From NCBI GenBank assembly GCA_020634015.1, contig JACKCN010000001.1, positions 355,001 to 419,000 of the forward strand: a stretch of DNA of 64,000 nucleotides. Direction: 5' to 3'. Source of the DNA: Candidatus Delongbacteria bacterium. Lineage in GTDB: Bacteria; CAIWAD01. Positions within the stretch are counted from its first letter, which is position 1; each line of letters starts with the position of its first letter. This document shows, piece after piece, positions 17,536-25,624 of this stretch. The position numbers were made by a program, and so were the translations under genes. The notes under the pieces were generated by a model. That model searched no databases. It was not told where the DNA came from and was given only the letters and a program-made list of their open reading frames with translations.

Positions 17536-18700
17536 CGGGCTCACCTTCCTCGACGCTCAGCATCAGTTCCTCCGGGTCGGCATCCAGACGGGCGCCCACG
17601 GATCGACAGAGGGCGATGATGGTTTCGTAGACCTCGTACCAGCGCTCGTCCACCGCGAACACCTCGGGATGGATCAGCAGAGAGATCGCTCCGCCGCAGG
17701 CGGCCGCGGCCTTCAGGCGCTCTTCCAGATCCCGCATGGCCGGCCCGGGATCGAGCTGGGTGCCCGCCTGTTCCATGTAGACCAGTGGAATGGCGGTGAT
17801 GCGCCCCGGGCGGCCATTGGCCAGGTCCCATAGGCGGAAGGGGCCGCAGACCCCGTTGCGGAAGCCGGTGCGACGGCTGTAGCCCAGGGTGAAGTCCATC
17901 GCCAATCCGGCCGCCTCGAGCTGCTGGCAGTGGCGGTGGATGTCCAGCCGCAGATAGTGGTTGCGCTGGCAGCGCACGGCCAGGCCGGTGGCCCGGCGGA
18001 TGCGCTCGGCCTCCTCAAGGTAGCCATCGCGCTCGGCCACATGAAAGCCGCCGTGCAGTCCGATGACACCGCCCGCGGCGCGGATCGCTTCGACCGCGTG
18101 CCGTGCGCTGCGCCAGTGGATGTCGGTACGGCTGTCGTAGCGACCCAGTCCGGCCGGTCCGGCGATCATGAAGTAGACGCCGCGTACTCCGTGTCGCTGC
18201 TCGATCTCCAGCAGGCGACGCAGGCGCCGGGGCATCAGGCCATGGTCCAGTGCTTGACCCAGTCCCAGCCAATGGCGCCGGTTTCCGCTGAGCGTGCCCC
18301 GCGCGGCCTTGACCAGCGAAGTCAGTTCCAGACCGGTGGTGCGATCGACATCGTGAGTCAGGAACACGGTCAGCGGTGGGACCCCCTCTCCGGCCCCCAG
18401 CACCTCACGGGCGCGCGCGCGCAGCCAGGGCGTGGAAATGTCATGGATCGGCGCGCTCTGGTCGGGGCGGCCGAAATGGTCGCGCGGCAGTTCCAGTTCG
18501 GCAGACAGACTGAGCACCGCGAACATCCGGCTCAGTTCGGCCTCTTCCAGCAGGCAGCGTTCACCACGCCACAGCGAAGGGCCGGGAGCGAGCTCAACCC
18601 TCAGCGGCGAGTGATCACCCGCCTGGCGCTGCAATTCCTTCACCAGCCAGCTCAGTTCCCGGCGGCGCGAGTCGGGCACCTTCAAGGTCAGCGCATTCAT
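17525..18700 (-). CDS. polysaccharide deacetylase-like protein (NodB fold)
   Basis: The 391-residue product has the NodB-type motifs of carbohydrate esterase family 4: the metal Asp-Asp pair in TVFLTHDVDRTTG near residue 120, GVYFMIAG, and a later IGLHGGFHVAERD segment in the place of the HxxxH motif. A third region reads ISLLIHPEVF. About 110 residues precede the domain. No signal peptide is visible, so it would act in the cytoplasm or be exported in some other way. It may N-deacetylate a sugar of the repeat unit and create the free amine on which the adjacent FemAB-like and ATP-grasp enzymes could act (inference). It overlaps the flippase gene by four bases. Confidence 0.82.
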   Translation of the reverse strand: MNALTLKVPDSRRRELSWLVKELQRQAGDHSPLRVELAPGPSLWRGERCLLEEAELSRMFAVLSLSAELELPRDHFGRPDQSAPIHDISTPWLRARAREVLGAGEGVPPLTVFLTHDVDRTTGLELTSLVKAARGTLSGNRRHWLGLGQALDHGLMPRRLRRLLEIEQRHGVRGVYFMIAGPAGLGRYDSRTDIHWRSARHAVEAIRAAGGVIGLHGGFHVAERDGYLEEAERIRRATGLAVRCQRNHYLRLDIHRHCQQLEAAGLAMDFTLGYSRRTGFRNGVCGPFRLWDLANGRPGRITAIPLVYMEQAGTQLDPGPAMRDLEERLKAAAACGGAISLLIHPEVFAVDERWYEVYETIIALCRSVGARLDADPEELMLSVEEGEPDGD

Positions 18701-19950
18701 ATGGCCACCCGCAGCGTGGCCCGGCGGATGCAGAAGAGGCCAATGAAGAACAGCAGGATGCGCGAGAAGGCGAAGCCCATCGTGATCGCCACGAGGGGCT
18801 CATGCCTGTCGAGGAACAGCTGGGGCAGGAACCAGGCGCTGGCCAGATTGAAGACCGTGTACACCGCCAGCCAGTCCCAGGCCTTCAGGCTGTACAGGCT
18901 GTTGATCGAGATGCGTGTGCCCATGAAGGCCCCGGCCACCAGAGCCCACTGAACCGCCGGAATCGACTGGGTGTAGTTGGCGAAGTAACTGCGGATGATC
19001 CAGGGAAAGCAGAGAATGCCGATCAGCACCAGCGGGGCCGCCATCAACATGTAGTACACGCTGGATTTCCAGGACATGGGCCAGAGTGCGCCCGCGCTCT
19101 TGCTGTTGCCCAGCCGGAAGTTCATCTGGGGAAAGATGTACGACCCCAGTGATTTGGGCAGGATCATCATCAGCCCCAGCACGGCGGCAGCCGGAGAATA
19201 GAGTCCCACCATCAGGACACCGTTCTCGCGGGCCAGCAGCAGCAGACGAGGGAAGGTGTCCACGGTCTGCAGCAGGTAGCCGAATCCGAACATCGGCGCA
19301 CCGATCCTGAACAGGGCCCAGAGATGTTTGCCATTGAGCGCCGGGCGCACCCGGATGGGACGCCAATGATGCCGCATGCTGGTGCTGCAGATCACAAGAG
19401 TGGCGAAGCGGATCACCAGACCCGGGTAACCCCAGAAATACACGATGGGCAGGCTGGCCAGCGCCAGACAGCTGTCGACGATCTGGATCACCGAGATCTG
19501 CTCGAAGGCCCGGTTGGCCCGGTAGGTGGTTCCCAGATAGGACTGGTAGATCGTCAGGCCGGAGGTCAGGAAGACCACCATCATGCTCAGGCGCAGACGG
19601 AAGCCCTCGACGAACCAGGGAATCGAAAGGCCGCCCAGAATCAGCAGCCCCAGGCCGATCAGCGCCACGCTCTGGGCACTGGCCGCCAACTCCTTCACAT
19701 AGTCTTCCTCGCCGCGCCCCAGATGAAAAGGCAGCTCGCGACTGAGCCCGGTGATCACACCGGTCTGGAAGATCAGTGCCCAGGTCTGGATGATCAGCAC
19801 CGATTGCCACAGTCCCAGCTCTTCGGGCGGCATCCAGCGGATCACGATGATGCCCGCGACCATGCTCACCACGCTGAGCATGGTCGAACTGAAACCGAAG
19901 CGCAGGAACGTTCCATGTCGGGACGCCACATCCCGGATGCGCTGGATCAT
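18697..19950 (-). CDS. Wzx-like oligosaccharide flippase
   Basis: The 417-residue protein is almost wholly hydrophobic, with about twelve predicted helices, and begins FLRFGFSSTMLSVVSMVAGIIVIRWMPPEELGLWQ. The motif of a small residue followed by E-LG-W after the first helices is typical of the polysaccharide transporter (PST/MVF) superfamily. It should flip the undecaprenyl-linked repeat unit to the periplasm, complementing the Wzy-like and Wzz-like proteins of the plus-strand operon. Its start and stop overlap the neighbouring genes by four bases each. Confidence 0.9.
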   Translation of the reverse strand: MIQRIRDVASRHGTFLRFGFSSTMLSVVSMVAGIIVIRWMPPEELGLWQSVLIIQTWALIFQTGVITGLSRELPFHLGRGEEDYVKELAASAQSVALIGLGLLILGGLSIPWFVEGFRLRLSMMVVFLTSGLTIYQSYLGTTYRANRAFEQISVIQIVDSCLALASLPIVYFWGYPGLVIRFATLVICSTSMRHHWRPIRVRPALNGKHLWALFRIGAPMFGFGYLLQTVDTFPRLLLLARENGVLMVGLYSPAAAVLGLMMILPKSLGSYIFPQMNFRLGNSKSAGALWPMSWKSSVYYMLMAAPLVLIGILCFPWIIRSYFANYTQSIPAVQWALVAGAFMGTRISINSLYSLKAWDWLAVYTVFNLASAWFLPQLFLDRHEPLVAITMGFAFSRILLFFIGLFCIRRATLRVAI

Positions 19951-21236
19951 GAACTGCTCCCGTCACGTGATGCGGGCAGCAGCGAACGCAACAGTGTGTC
20001 CAGTTGGCGGGCGAGTCGGGGCCAGGAGTAGGCATCCGCCTGAGGTCCACGCCCCGCCCGGCGCTGCAGAAGCTCCTTCAATGCCTCCGCGATGCGGGCG
20101 GGATCCTCACCGGATACTCCGATGCCGCTGGCGGCGTGATCCAGAATCATGCGCGCCTGGCTGCCATCGGGGGAAACCAGCAGCACGGGGCTTCCCAGAC
20201 CGATCACTTCGAAGAGCTTGCCGGGCAGATTGCCCAGAATGCCCTGATCCACAGACTTGAGCACCGAGGTGACCACCACATTGACCGCGGCTCCCTTGGA
20301 GGCCGCAAAGGACTCGGCCTGGGGCACTTTGCCGTGATCCACCAGCAGACCCTCCGCCCCGCAGGCTGCGGCTGCCTGGCGCACCTGGCCGCTGTCGACG
20401 CCGTAGTAGTGAAAGCGCAGGTCCGTCCACTGCCCTCCCGGCTCCTCATGCAGCATCCTGACCGCTTCAAGCACGGGTTGGATCACCCGGTGTGGTGGAT
20501 AGAAGCGCCCGGCGTAGACGATCGCGGGGTGCTCGAACTCTCTGGCAGGGACTGGGTCCAGCATCTCAGGATCGAACCCATTGGTCAGGGCATGATTCCG
20601 TTCGGCCCCGCCGAATGCGCTGACATGAATCGGGACCAGCATCGGGCTGACATGCAGGATGGCCGCGGCCTCCTGACAGACCCGGCGTTCCTTGCGCACC
20701 GTCCAGGGCCTGACCGGCACCGTGCGGAAGTCGCGCAGGGTCCATGGATCACGATAGTCCAGGACAAAGGGACAGCGCAGCCTCCGGGCGAGCAGCCGGG
20801 CGGCTTCGAAGGAGGCGAAGGGTGATCCACTGGCCAGAACCAGATCGATGCTGCCGGCCGGCAGATGCTTGGTGGCATTCAGGATGGGCCGGATCCACCC
20901 CGCCCCATCATCGATGTCCAGCCAGCGTGCCACACGGCGAGCGATGCCTCCGAAGATTCCGGGCAGTCCCGGGCGTTGTCGCAGCAAGCCCGGGACCAGG
21001 CTGCGCCAGTCATACCCCGTAGGAATCAGCTGAATGCCTTCCTGTCGGCAGAATTCGACGGCCGCCTCACGGTTCGATGAGTCCCGCAGCAGATCCGGGT
21101 GCGGAGCCAGCACCGTGATCTTCCAGCCGCAGCGAGCAAGATGTCGGGCGATGCTGGCCATCCGGATGGTGGCGATGTTCGCCACCGGCGGAAAACTGCG
21201 GGCGATGAACAGCAGGCTGGGCCGTGATGAACTCAT
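19947..21236 (-). CDS. GT4-family glycosyltransferase
   Basis: The 429-residue GT-B protein opens with SLLFIARSFPPVANIATIRMASIARHL, the acceptor-domain start seen in WbuB-like transferases. Later segments include FVLDYRDPWTLRDFR and IVYAGRFYPPHRVIQPVLEAV. The donor site reads GILGNLPGKLFEVIGLGSPVLLVSP. It is the first gene of the run of eight overlapping genes. The 94-base gap upstream contains a long inverted repeat (21262-21303), so this gene may begin a separately regulated or processed segment of the transcript. Confidence 0.92.
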   Translation of the reverse strand: MSSSRPSLLFIARSFPPVANIATIRMASIARHLARCGWKITVLAPHPDLLRDSSNREAAVEFCRQEGIQLIPTGYDWRSLVPGLLRQRPGLPGIFGGIARRVARWLDIDDGAGWIRPILNATKHLPAGSIDLVLASGSPFASFEAARLLARRLRCPFVLDYRDPWTLRDFRTVPVRPWTVRKERRVCQEAAAILHVSPMLVPIHVSAFGGAERNHALTNGFDPEMLDPVPAREFEHPAIVYAGRFYPPHRVIQPVLEAVRMLHEEPGGQWTDLRFHYYGVDSGQVRQAAAACGAEGLLVDHGKVPQAESFAASKGAAVNVVVTSVLKSVDQGILGNLPGKLFEVIGLGSPVLLVSPDGSQARMILDHAASGIGVSGEDPARIAEALKELLQRRAGRGPQADAYSWPRLARQLDTLLRSLLPASRDGSSS

Positions 21237-21261
21237 GGATTCCCGGGACTTTGTGATGCGA

Positions 21262-21303
21262 AGGCACCCCGTTGCCCACGCGACGCGCGGAAACGAGGTG
21301 CCT
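21262..21303. other. intercistronic inverted repeat
   Basis: Arms AGGCACCCCGTT (21262-21273) and AACGAGGTGCCT (21292-21303) match in 11 of 12 positions around an 18-base loop. The hairpin lies in the 94-base gap between the WbpE-like aminotransferase stop and the GT4 start on the minus strand. There is no U-tract after it in that direction, so partial termination or RNA processing is more likely than a full terminator. Confidence 0.45.
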
Positions 21304-21330
21304 CAGGACGTCATGCACACGAGAAGAACG

Positions 21331-22494
21331 TCAGACCTTGTGGAACTCGGCGATGGCGTTCACCACTTCCTGGATCTGGGCGTCGTTCAGCTCGGGGTAG
21401 ATCGGCACCGCGATGCTCTGGGTGGCGGCCACCTCGCTGATCGGGAACTGGCCCTTCTTGTAGCCCAGGTACTGGAAGCAGTCCTGCTCGTGGAAGGGCA
21501 CGGGGTAGTAGACCTCATTGCCGATGCCGCGCTCGGTCAGGAAGGCCCGCAGCTCCTCGCGGCGGTCGGTGCGCAGCACGAACTGATTGTAGATGTGGCG
21601 ACGGTCGGCGAATTCCTTGGGCAACGCGACTCCACGGCGACCCGTCATGTCCAGGGTGGTGGAGTCGAGGCTGGCGGGGTCGACCACCAGGCCCGCGGCC
21701 TTCAGCTTCGCGCGGTAGAGGTCGGCGTTCTTCTGGCGGCCTTCGGTCCACTGGTCCAGCTTCTGCAGCTTCACCAGCAACACGGCGGCCTGGATCGCGT
21801 CCAGCCGGAAGTTGCCGCCGATCACGCGGTGGTAGTACTTGGGCTTGCCACCGTGCACGCGCATGATGCTGAGAGTCTCGGCACGCTTGGGATCGTTGGT
21901 GACCACGATGCCGCCGTCACCGGCTCCACCCAGGTTCTTGCTGGGGAAGAAGCTGAAACAGCCGTAGTGGCCAATGCTGCCCGCGCGGCGATTCTTGAAC
22001 TCGCAGCCGATGGCCTGGGCACCGTCCTCGATCACGCACAGGTTGTGGCGATTGGCCACCTGCATCACACCGTCCATGTCGGCCATCTGGCCGTAGAGGT
22101 GAATCGGGATGATCGCCTTGGTCTTCGGGGTGATGGCGGCCTCGATGCGCGCGGGATCGATGTTGAAGTCCACCGGATCGATGTCCACGAACACGGGAGT
22201 CGCACCCGTGCGGGTCACGCAACCGGCCGTGGCGAAGAAGGAATAGGGCGTGGTGATGACCTCGTCGCCGGGGCCGATGCCTTCGGCCATCAGGCTGATC
22301 AGCAGGGCATCGGTGCCCGAGGAGACGCCGATGGCGTGCGCGGTCTGGGTGTAGGCCGCAATCTGTTCTTCAAGCGCCTTGACCTTGGGGCCAAGAATGA
22401 AATACTGGCTCTCCAGCACTTCCAGCACGGCCGCGTTGGTTTCTTCGCGAATGGTCTGGTACTGGGCCTTGAGGTCGAGCAGTGGAACACCCAT
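21331..22494 (-). CDS. DegT/DnrJ/EryC1/StrS aminotransferase, WbpE-like
   Basis: The 387-residue PLP enzyme starts MGVPLLDLKAQYQTIREE, very like WbpE/WlbC, which aminate UDP-3-keto-GlcNAcA at C3. The aspartate that contacts the PLP nitrogen lies in CVIEDGAQAIG and the Schiff-base lysine in FSFFPSKNLGGAGDGG. The C-terminal half ends with VYYPVPFHEQDCFQYLGYKKGQFPISE. The ATG at 22494 has AGGAGA upstream and agrees with the family N-terminus. It follows the WbpB-WbpD fusion gene after 158 bases, and together they would turn UDP-GlcNAcA into UDP-GlcNAc(3NAc)A. Confidence 0.92.
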   Translation of the reverse strand: MGVPLLDLKAQYQTIREETNAAVLEVLESQYFILGPKVKALEEQIAAYTQTAHAIGVSSGTDALLISLMAEGIGPGDEVITTPYSFFATAGCVTRTGATPVFVDIDPVDFNIDPARIEAAITPKTKAIIPIHLYGQMADMDGVMQVANRHNLCVIEDGAQAIGCEFKNRRAGSIGHYGCFSFFPSKNLGGAGDGGIVVTNDPKRAETLSIMRVHGGKPKYYHRVIGGNFRLDAIQAAVLLVKLQKLDQWTEGRQKNADLYRAKLKAAGLVVDPASLDSTTLDMTGRRGVALPKEFADRRHIYNQFVLRTDRREELRAFLTERGIGNEVYYPVPFHEQDCFQYLGYKKGQFPISEVAATQSIAVPIYPELNDAQIQEVVNAIAEFHKV

Positions 22495-22652
22495 CGGTGT
22501 GTCTCCTGGTTTGAATGACGCGAGCAACATCTCGCGAAGTGTGGTCTCATCTTCCGGGTGCAGCACGCTGCGCCCTGGGGAATTCTGCACCGCGGCAGGC
22601 CCGATCATGGCACGACGTGCCGTGATGCGTCACCCTGGCACACGACGGGATC

Positions 22653-24329
22653 TCAGGCGTTCTCGCCCGTCAGGCGCTTGCCGTGGACGATCTGGTCGTA
22701 GAATTCGCCGCCCTTGGTCATGCTCTCCGGCAGGGGGGCTTCTTCGTCGATGTCGAGGCAGCGCAGTTCGCCCTGGGCGTTGACCTTGTAGCGCAGCTTG
22801 CTCTCGGGACAGGTGTACACGCCATCGGCATCGGGCGACTTCAGTGGCAGACCGTGACGGCTGACCCAGCAGATCTTGCGGGCGGGCACACCCACCATCA
22901 TGGCGTAGTCCGGCACATCCTTGGTGACCACACTGCCGCTGCCGATCAGGCAGTAACGCCCCAGCGTGATACCGCAGACGATGGTGGCATTGGCGCCCAC
23001 CGAGGCCCCGCGACGGATGATGGTGGTCTCGTACAGGCTGTGGCGATTCACCTGGCAGCGCGGATTGGTGACATTGGTCATCACGCAGCTGGGCCCCAGG
23101 AAGACATCGTCCTCGATGATCAGCCCGGTGTAGATCGAGACGTTGTTCTGCACCTTGACGTTGTTGCCGATCACGGTGCCACCGTCGATGTTGACGTTCT
23201 GGCCGAAGACGCACTTGCGGCCGATCTTGGCGCCCTTCATCACATGGCTGTAGTGCCAGATCTTGGTGCCCTCGCCGATCTCGACCGGCTCGTCCACGAA
23301 AGCCGTGGGATGGGCGTACCACAGTTTCTTCTCGGCGGGGGCCGCGCTGCTCAGCTCTACCGGAGCGCCCTTGCGCCCCAGCGAGACCTGGCAGGCATCC
23401 AGGATGCGCAGCACGTTCTGGCCTTCGACCCCATCGCTGACCGGGGCCTTGCGCGTGTGACAGCAGTCGAGGAAATGACTGCATTCGGCCTTCAGCGGTT
23501 CGCCCGCGGGCAATTCCACGATTTCGGCCTCGGCTTTCACGGCGGTGGGGATGCGGTCCTTCCACTCCACCTTGTGCGGGTAGAGCAGCAGCTTGTTCTC
23601 GGCGGTGTCGTCAAACACGGCCATCTTGTCGGCGCCCACCACCACCAGACGCTGCTCCTTGAAGGGATGCAGCCAGCTCACGAAGATGTGGGCCTTCACG
23701 CCGCTGGCGAAATCGAACTGGCTCACGGTCACGTCGGCCACCTCGGGGTTCAGCCAGCCATTGCCCTGACAGGACACGGCCATGGGCACCTCGCCCATCA
23801 GACCCAGGATCACGCTGATGTCATGGGGCGCGAAACTCCAGAGGATGTTCTCCTCGGTGCGGATCTTGCCGATGTTGAGGCGGTTGGAGTACAGGTAGCG
23901 CACCTGCCCCAGCGCACCCAGCTGGATCAGTTCCTTCAGTTTCAGCACGGCCGGGTGATACTGGAGGATGTGCCCCACCATCAGGATCCGGCCTTCCTTG
24001 CGGGCCGTGTCCACCAGCTCCTGCCCCTGTGCCACACTGACGGCCAGGGGTTTCTCGACGAAGACATCCTTGCCCGCCCTGAGTGCCTTCAGCACCACGT
24101 CATGGTGGGTGATTGCGGGAGTGGCCACGGCCACGGCCTTGATCTCGTCGTTGCGCAACACCTCGTCGAGCGAGGATGTGAAGCGGACCTTGGGGTACTT
24201 TTCGGCGACCGTCGCAGCCAGCGCGCTGTTCGCTTCGCAGACCGTGTGCAGTGCACCCAACTCGTCGAAGTTGCGGGCAAGATTCTTGCCCCAATAACCC
24301 ATGCCCACCAGGGCGACAGTGCGGGACAT
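22653..24329 (-). CDS. fused Gfo/Idh/MocA oxidoreductase and hexapeptide acetyltransferase (WbpB-WbpD fusion)
   Basis: This 558-residue protein joins two enzymes of one pathway. Residues 1-330 are a Gfo/Idh/MocA oxidoreductase with LVGMGYWGKNLARN at 8-20 and the EKPL motif at 92-95, expected to oxidise C3 of UDP-GlcNAcA as WbpB does. Residues ~345-490 are a left-handed beta-helix acyltransferase (VEIGEGTKIWHYSHVMKGAKIG, then GASVGANATIVCGITLG and AMMVGVPARKI) matching WbpD, which acetylates the new 3-amine. The last ~70 residues carry a YTCPESKLRYKV segment of unclear role. The ATG at 24329 has AGGAGAG upstream. The fusion would bring together steps two and four; the aminotransferase for step three is the next gene. 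Confidence 0.93.
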   Translation of the reverse strand: MSRTVALVGMGYWGKNLARNFDELGALHTVCEANSALAATVAEKYPKVRFTSSLDEVLRNDEIKAVAVATPAITHHDVVLKALRAGKDVFVEKPLAVSVAQGQELVDTARKEGRILMVGHILQYHPAVLKLKELIQLGALGQVRYLYSNRLNIGKIRTEENILWSFAPHDISVILGLMGEVPMAVSCQGNGWLNPEVADVTVSQFDFASGVKAHIFVSWLHPFKEQRLVVVGADKMAVFDDTAENKLLLYPHKVEWKDRIPTAVKAEAEIVELPAGEPLKAECSHFLDCCHTRKAPVSDGVEGQNVLRILDACQVSLGRKGAPVELSSAAPAEKKLWYAHPTAFVDEPVEIGEGTKIWHYSHVMKGAKIGRKCVFGQNVNIDGGTVIGNNVKVQNNVSIYTGLIIEDDVFLGPSCVMTNVTNPRCQVNRHSLYETTIIRRGASVGANATIVCGITLGRYCLIGSGSVVTKDVPDYAMMVGVPARKICWVSRHGLPLKSPDADGVYTCPESKLRYKVNAQGELRCLDIDEEAPLPESMTKGGEFYDQIVHGKRLTGENA

Positions 24330-24346
24330 CGTTCTCTCCTGACTGA

Positions 24347-24363
24347 TCCTTCCTGCGGAAGGA
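24347..24363. other. perfect inverted repeat upstream of the WbpB-WbpD fusion gene
   Basis: The sequence TCCTTCC-TGC-GGAAGGA forms a seven-base perfect stem with a three-base loop, 18 bases upstream of the start codon on the minus strand. It could be a leader hairpin that affects translation or a small operator. It has no U-tract. Confidence 0.35.
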
Positions 24364-24456
24364 CGGTGAATGACGCCGGTTTGCAGGGCTGCCGGCGAGC
24401 CCGAAAGTCTAACAGCCGGAAACCGGCCTGAATGTGATGCAGGACACTCGGCGCCC

Positions 24457-25605
24457 TCAGCGGCACGACGCCCCTTCCAGAGCCAGAATTCCATCGATGA
24501 CACGCTGCTGGTCACTGCGGCTCATCGAACTTCCCGAGGGCAGACACAGACCGTGGGCGAAAAGATCTTCGCTGACCGTACCGCCCACGACCGTCGCCCC
24601 CTGGAAGACGGGCTGCATGTGCATCGGCTTCCAGACCGGGCGGCTCTCGATGTTCTGTTCTTCAAGCGCCAGGCGAATGGTTTCGCGATCGCAGCCGAAC
24701 TGCTCCGGATCGATCTGGATGACGCTGAGCCAGCAGTTGGATCGCCCCCACTCCGGTTGCGGCATGAAGGAAATGCCCGGTCGCCCGCCCAGTTGCTGCT
24801 TGTACTGATCGAAGATTTCCCGACGCGTCTTGACCCGCTGCTCCAGAATTTCCAGCTGGCCCAGCCCGATCGCGGCCACCACGTTGCTCATGCGGTAATT
24901 GTAGCCCACGGTGGTGTGCTGATAATGGGCCGCGGCGTCGCGGGCCTGGGTGCTGAGGTGGCGGGCGGCATCCATCAGAGCCTTGTCTTCCGAGGCCAGC
25001 AGCCCCCCTCCGGAAGTGGTGATGATCTTGTTGCCGTTGAAACTGTAGATCGCGGCCCGGGTGCCCTTGCCCGCAGGGCGCCCCTTGTAGGTCGCGCCCA
25101 GGGATTCGGCGGCGTCACTCACCACCGGAATCTCCCAGCGCTGGCAGATGGTCTGGATGCGGTCCAGGTCGGCACACTGGCCATAGAGGTCGGTGGGCAC
25201 CACGGCCCTGGGCAGGCGATTCTCGCGGTTGGCCCGCTCGAGGGCCTCCTCCAGCAGATCCGGATCCATGCACCAGCTTTCGCGGTCGGCGTCGATGAAG
25301 ACCAGCTCGCCGCCCTCGTGCACCACCGAACTGATGCTGCCGATGAAGGTCAGGCTCGAGGCGAACACCCGCTGGCCCGGTGCGACGCCCAGCAGGCGCA
25401 GGGCCAGATGCATCGCGGCCGTCCCGCTGGACAGGGCCAGCGTGTGGGAGATACCGGTGATCCGGGACATCTCCTGTTCGAAACGGTCCACCATCGGCCC
25501 CAGCGGGGCGATGAAGTTGGAGGCGAAGGCTTCGGCGATGTACTCCTGCTCACGTCCTCCCATGTGGGGTGGGGACAGAAACAGGCGTGGGTGACAGACA
25601 TGCAT
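24457..25605 (-). CDS. DegT/DnrJ/EryC1/StrS aminotransferase, PglE-like
   Basis: The 382-residue PLP enzyme begins FLSPPHMGGREQEYIAEAF and continues SNFIAPLGPMVDRFE, the characteristic start of PglE, the UDP-4-keto sugar aminotransferase of bacillosamine synthesis. The PLP aspartate is in PVVSDAAESLGATYKG and the lysine in IYSFNGNKIITTSGGG. It would use the product of the PglF-like dehydratase at the left edge and glutamate to make the UDP-4-amino-4,6-dideoxy sugar. The start at 25605 has AGGAG upstream. The gene lies 19 bases after the stop of the Rossmann-GNAT fusion, which is the best acetyltransferase candidate for the next step. Confidence 0.93.
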   Translation of the reverse strand: MHVCHPRLFLSPPHMGGREQEYIAEAFASNFIAPLGPMVDRFEQEMSRITGISHTLALSSGTAAMHLALRLLGVAPGQRVFASSLTFIGSISSVVHEGGELVFIDADRESWCMDPDLLEEALERANRENRLPRAVVPTDLYGQCADLDRIQTICQRWEIPVVSDAAESLGATYKGRPAGKGTRAAIYSFNGNKIITTSGGGLLASEDKALMDAARHLSTQARDAAAHYQHTTVGYNYRMSNVVAAIGLGQLEILEQRVKTRREIFDQYKQQLGGRPGISFMPQPEWGRSNCWLSVIQIDPEQFGCDRETIRLALEEQNIESRPVWKPMHMQPVFQGATVVGGTVSEDLFAHGLCLPSGSSMSRSDQQRVIDGILALEGASCR

Positions 25606-25624
25606 TACAGATCTCCTGAAAATC

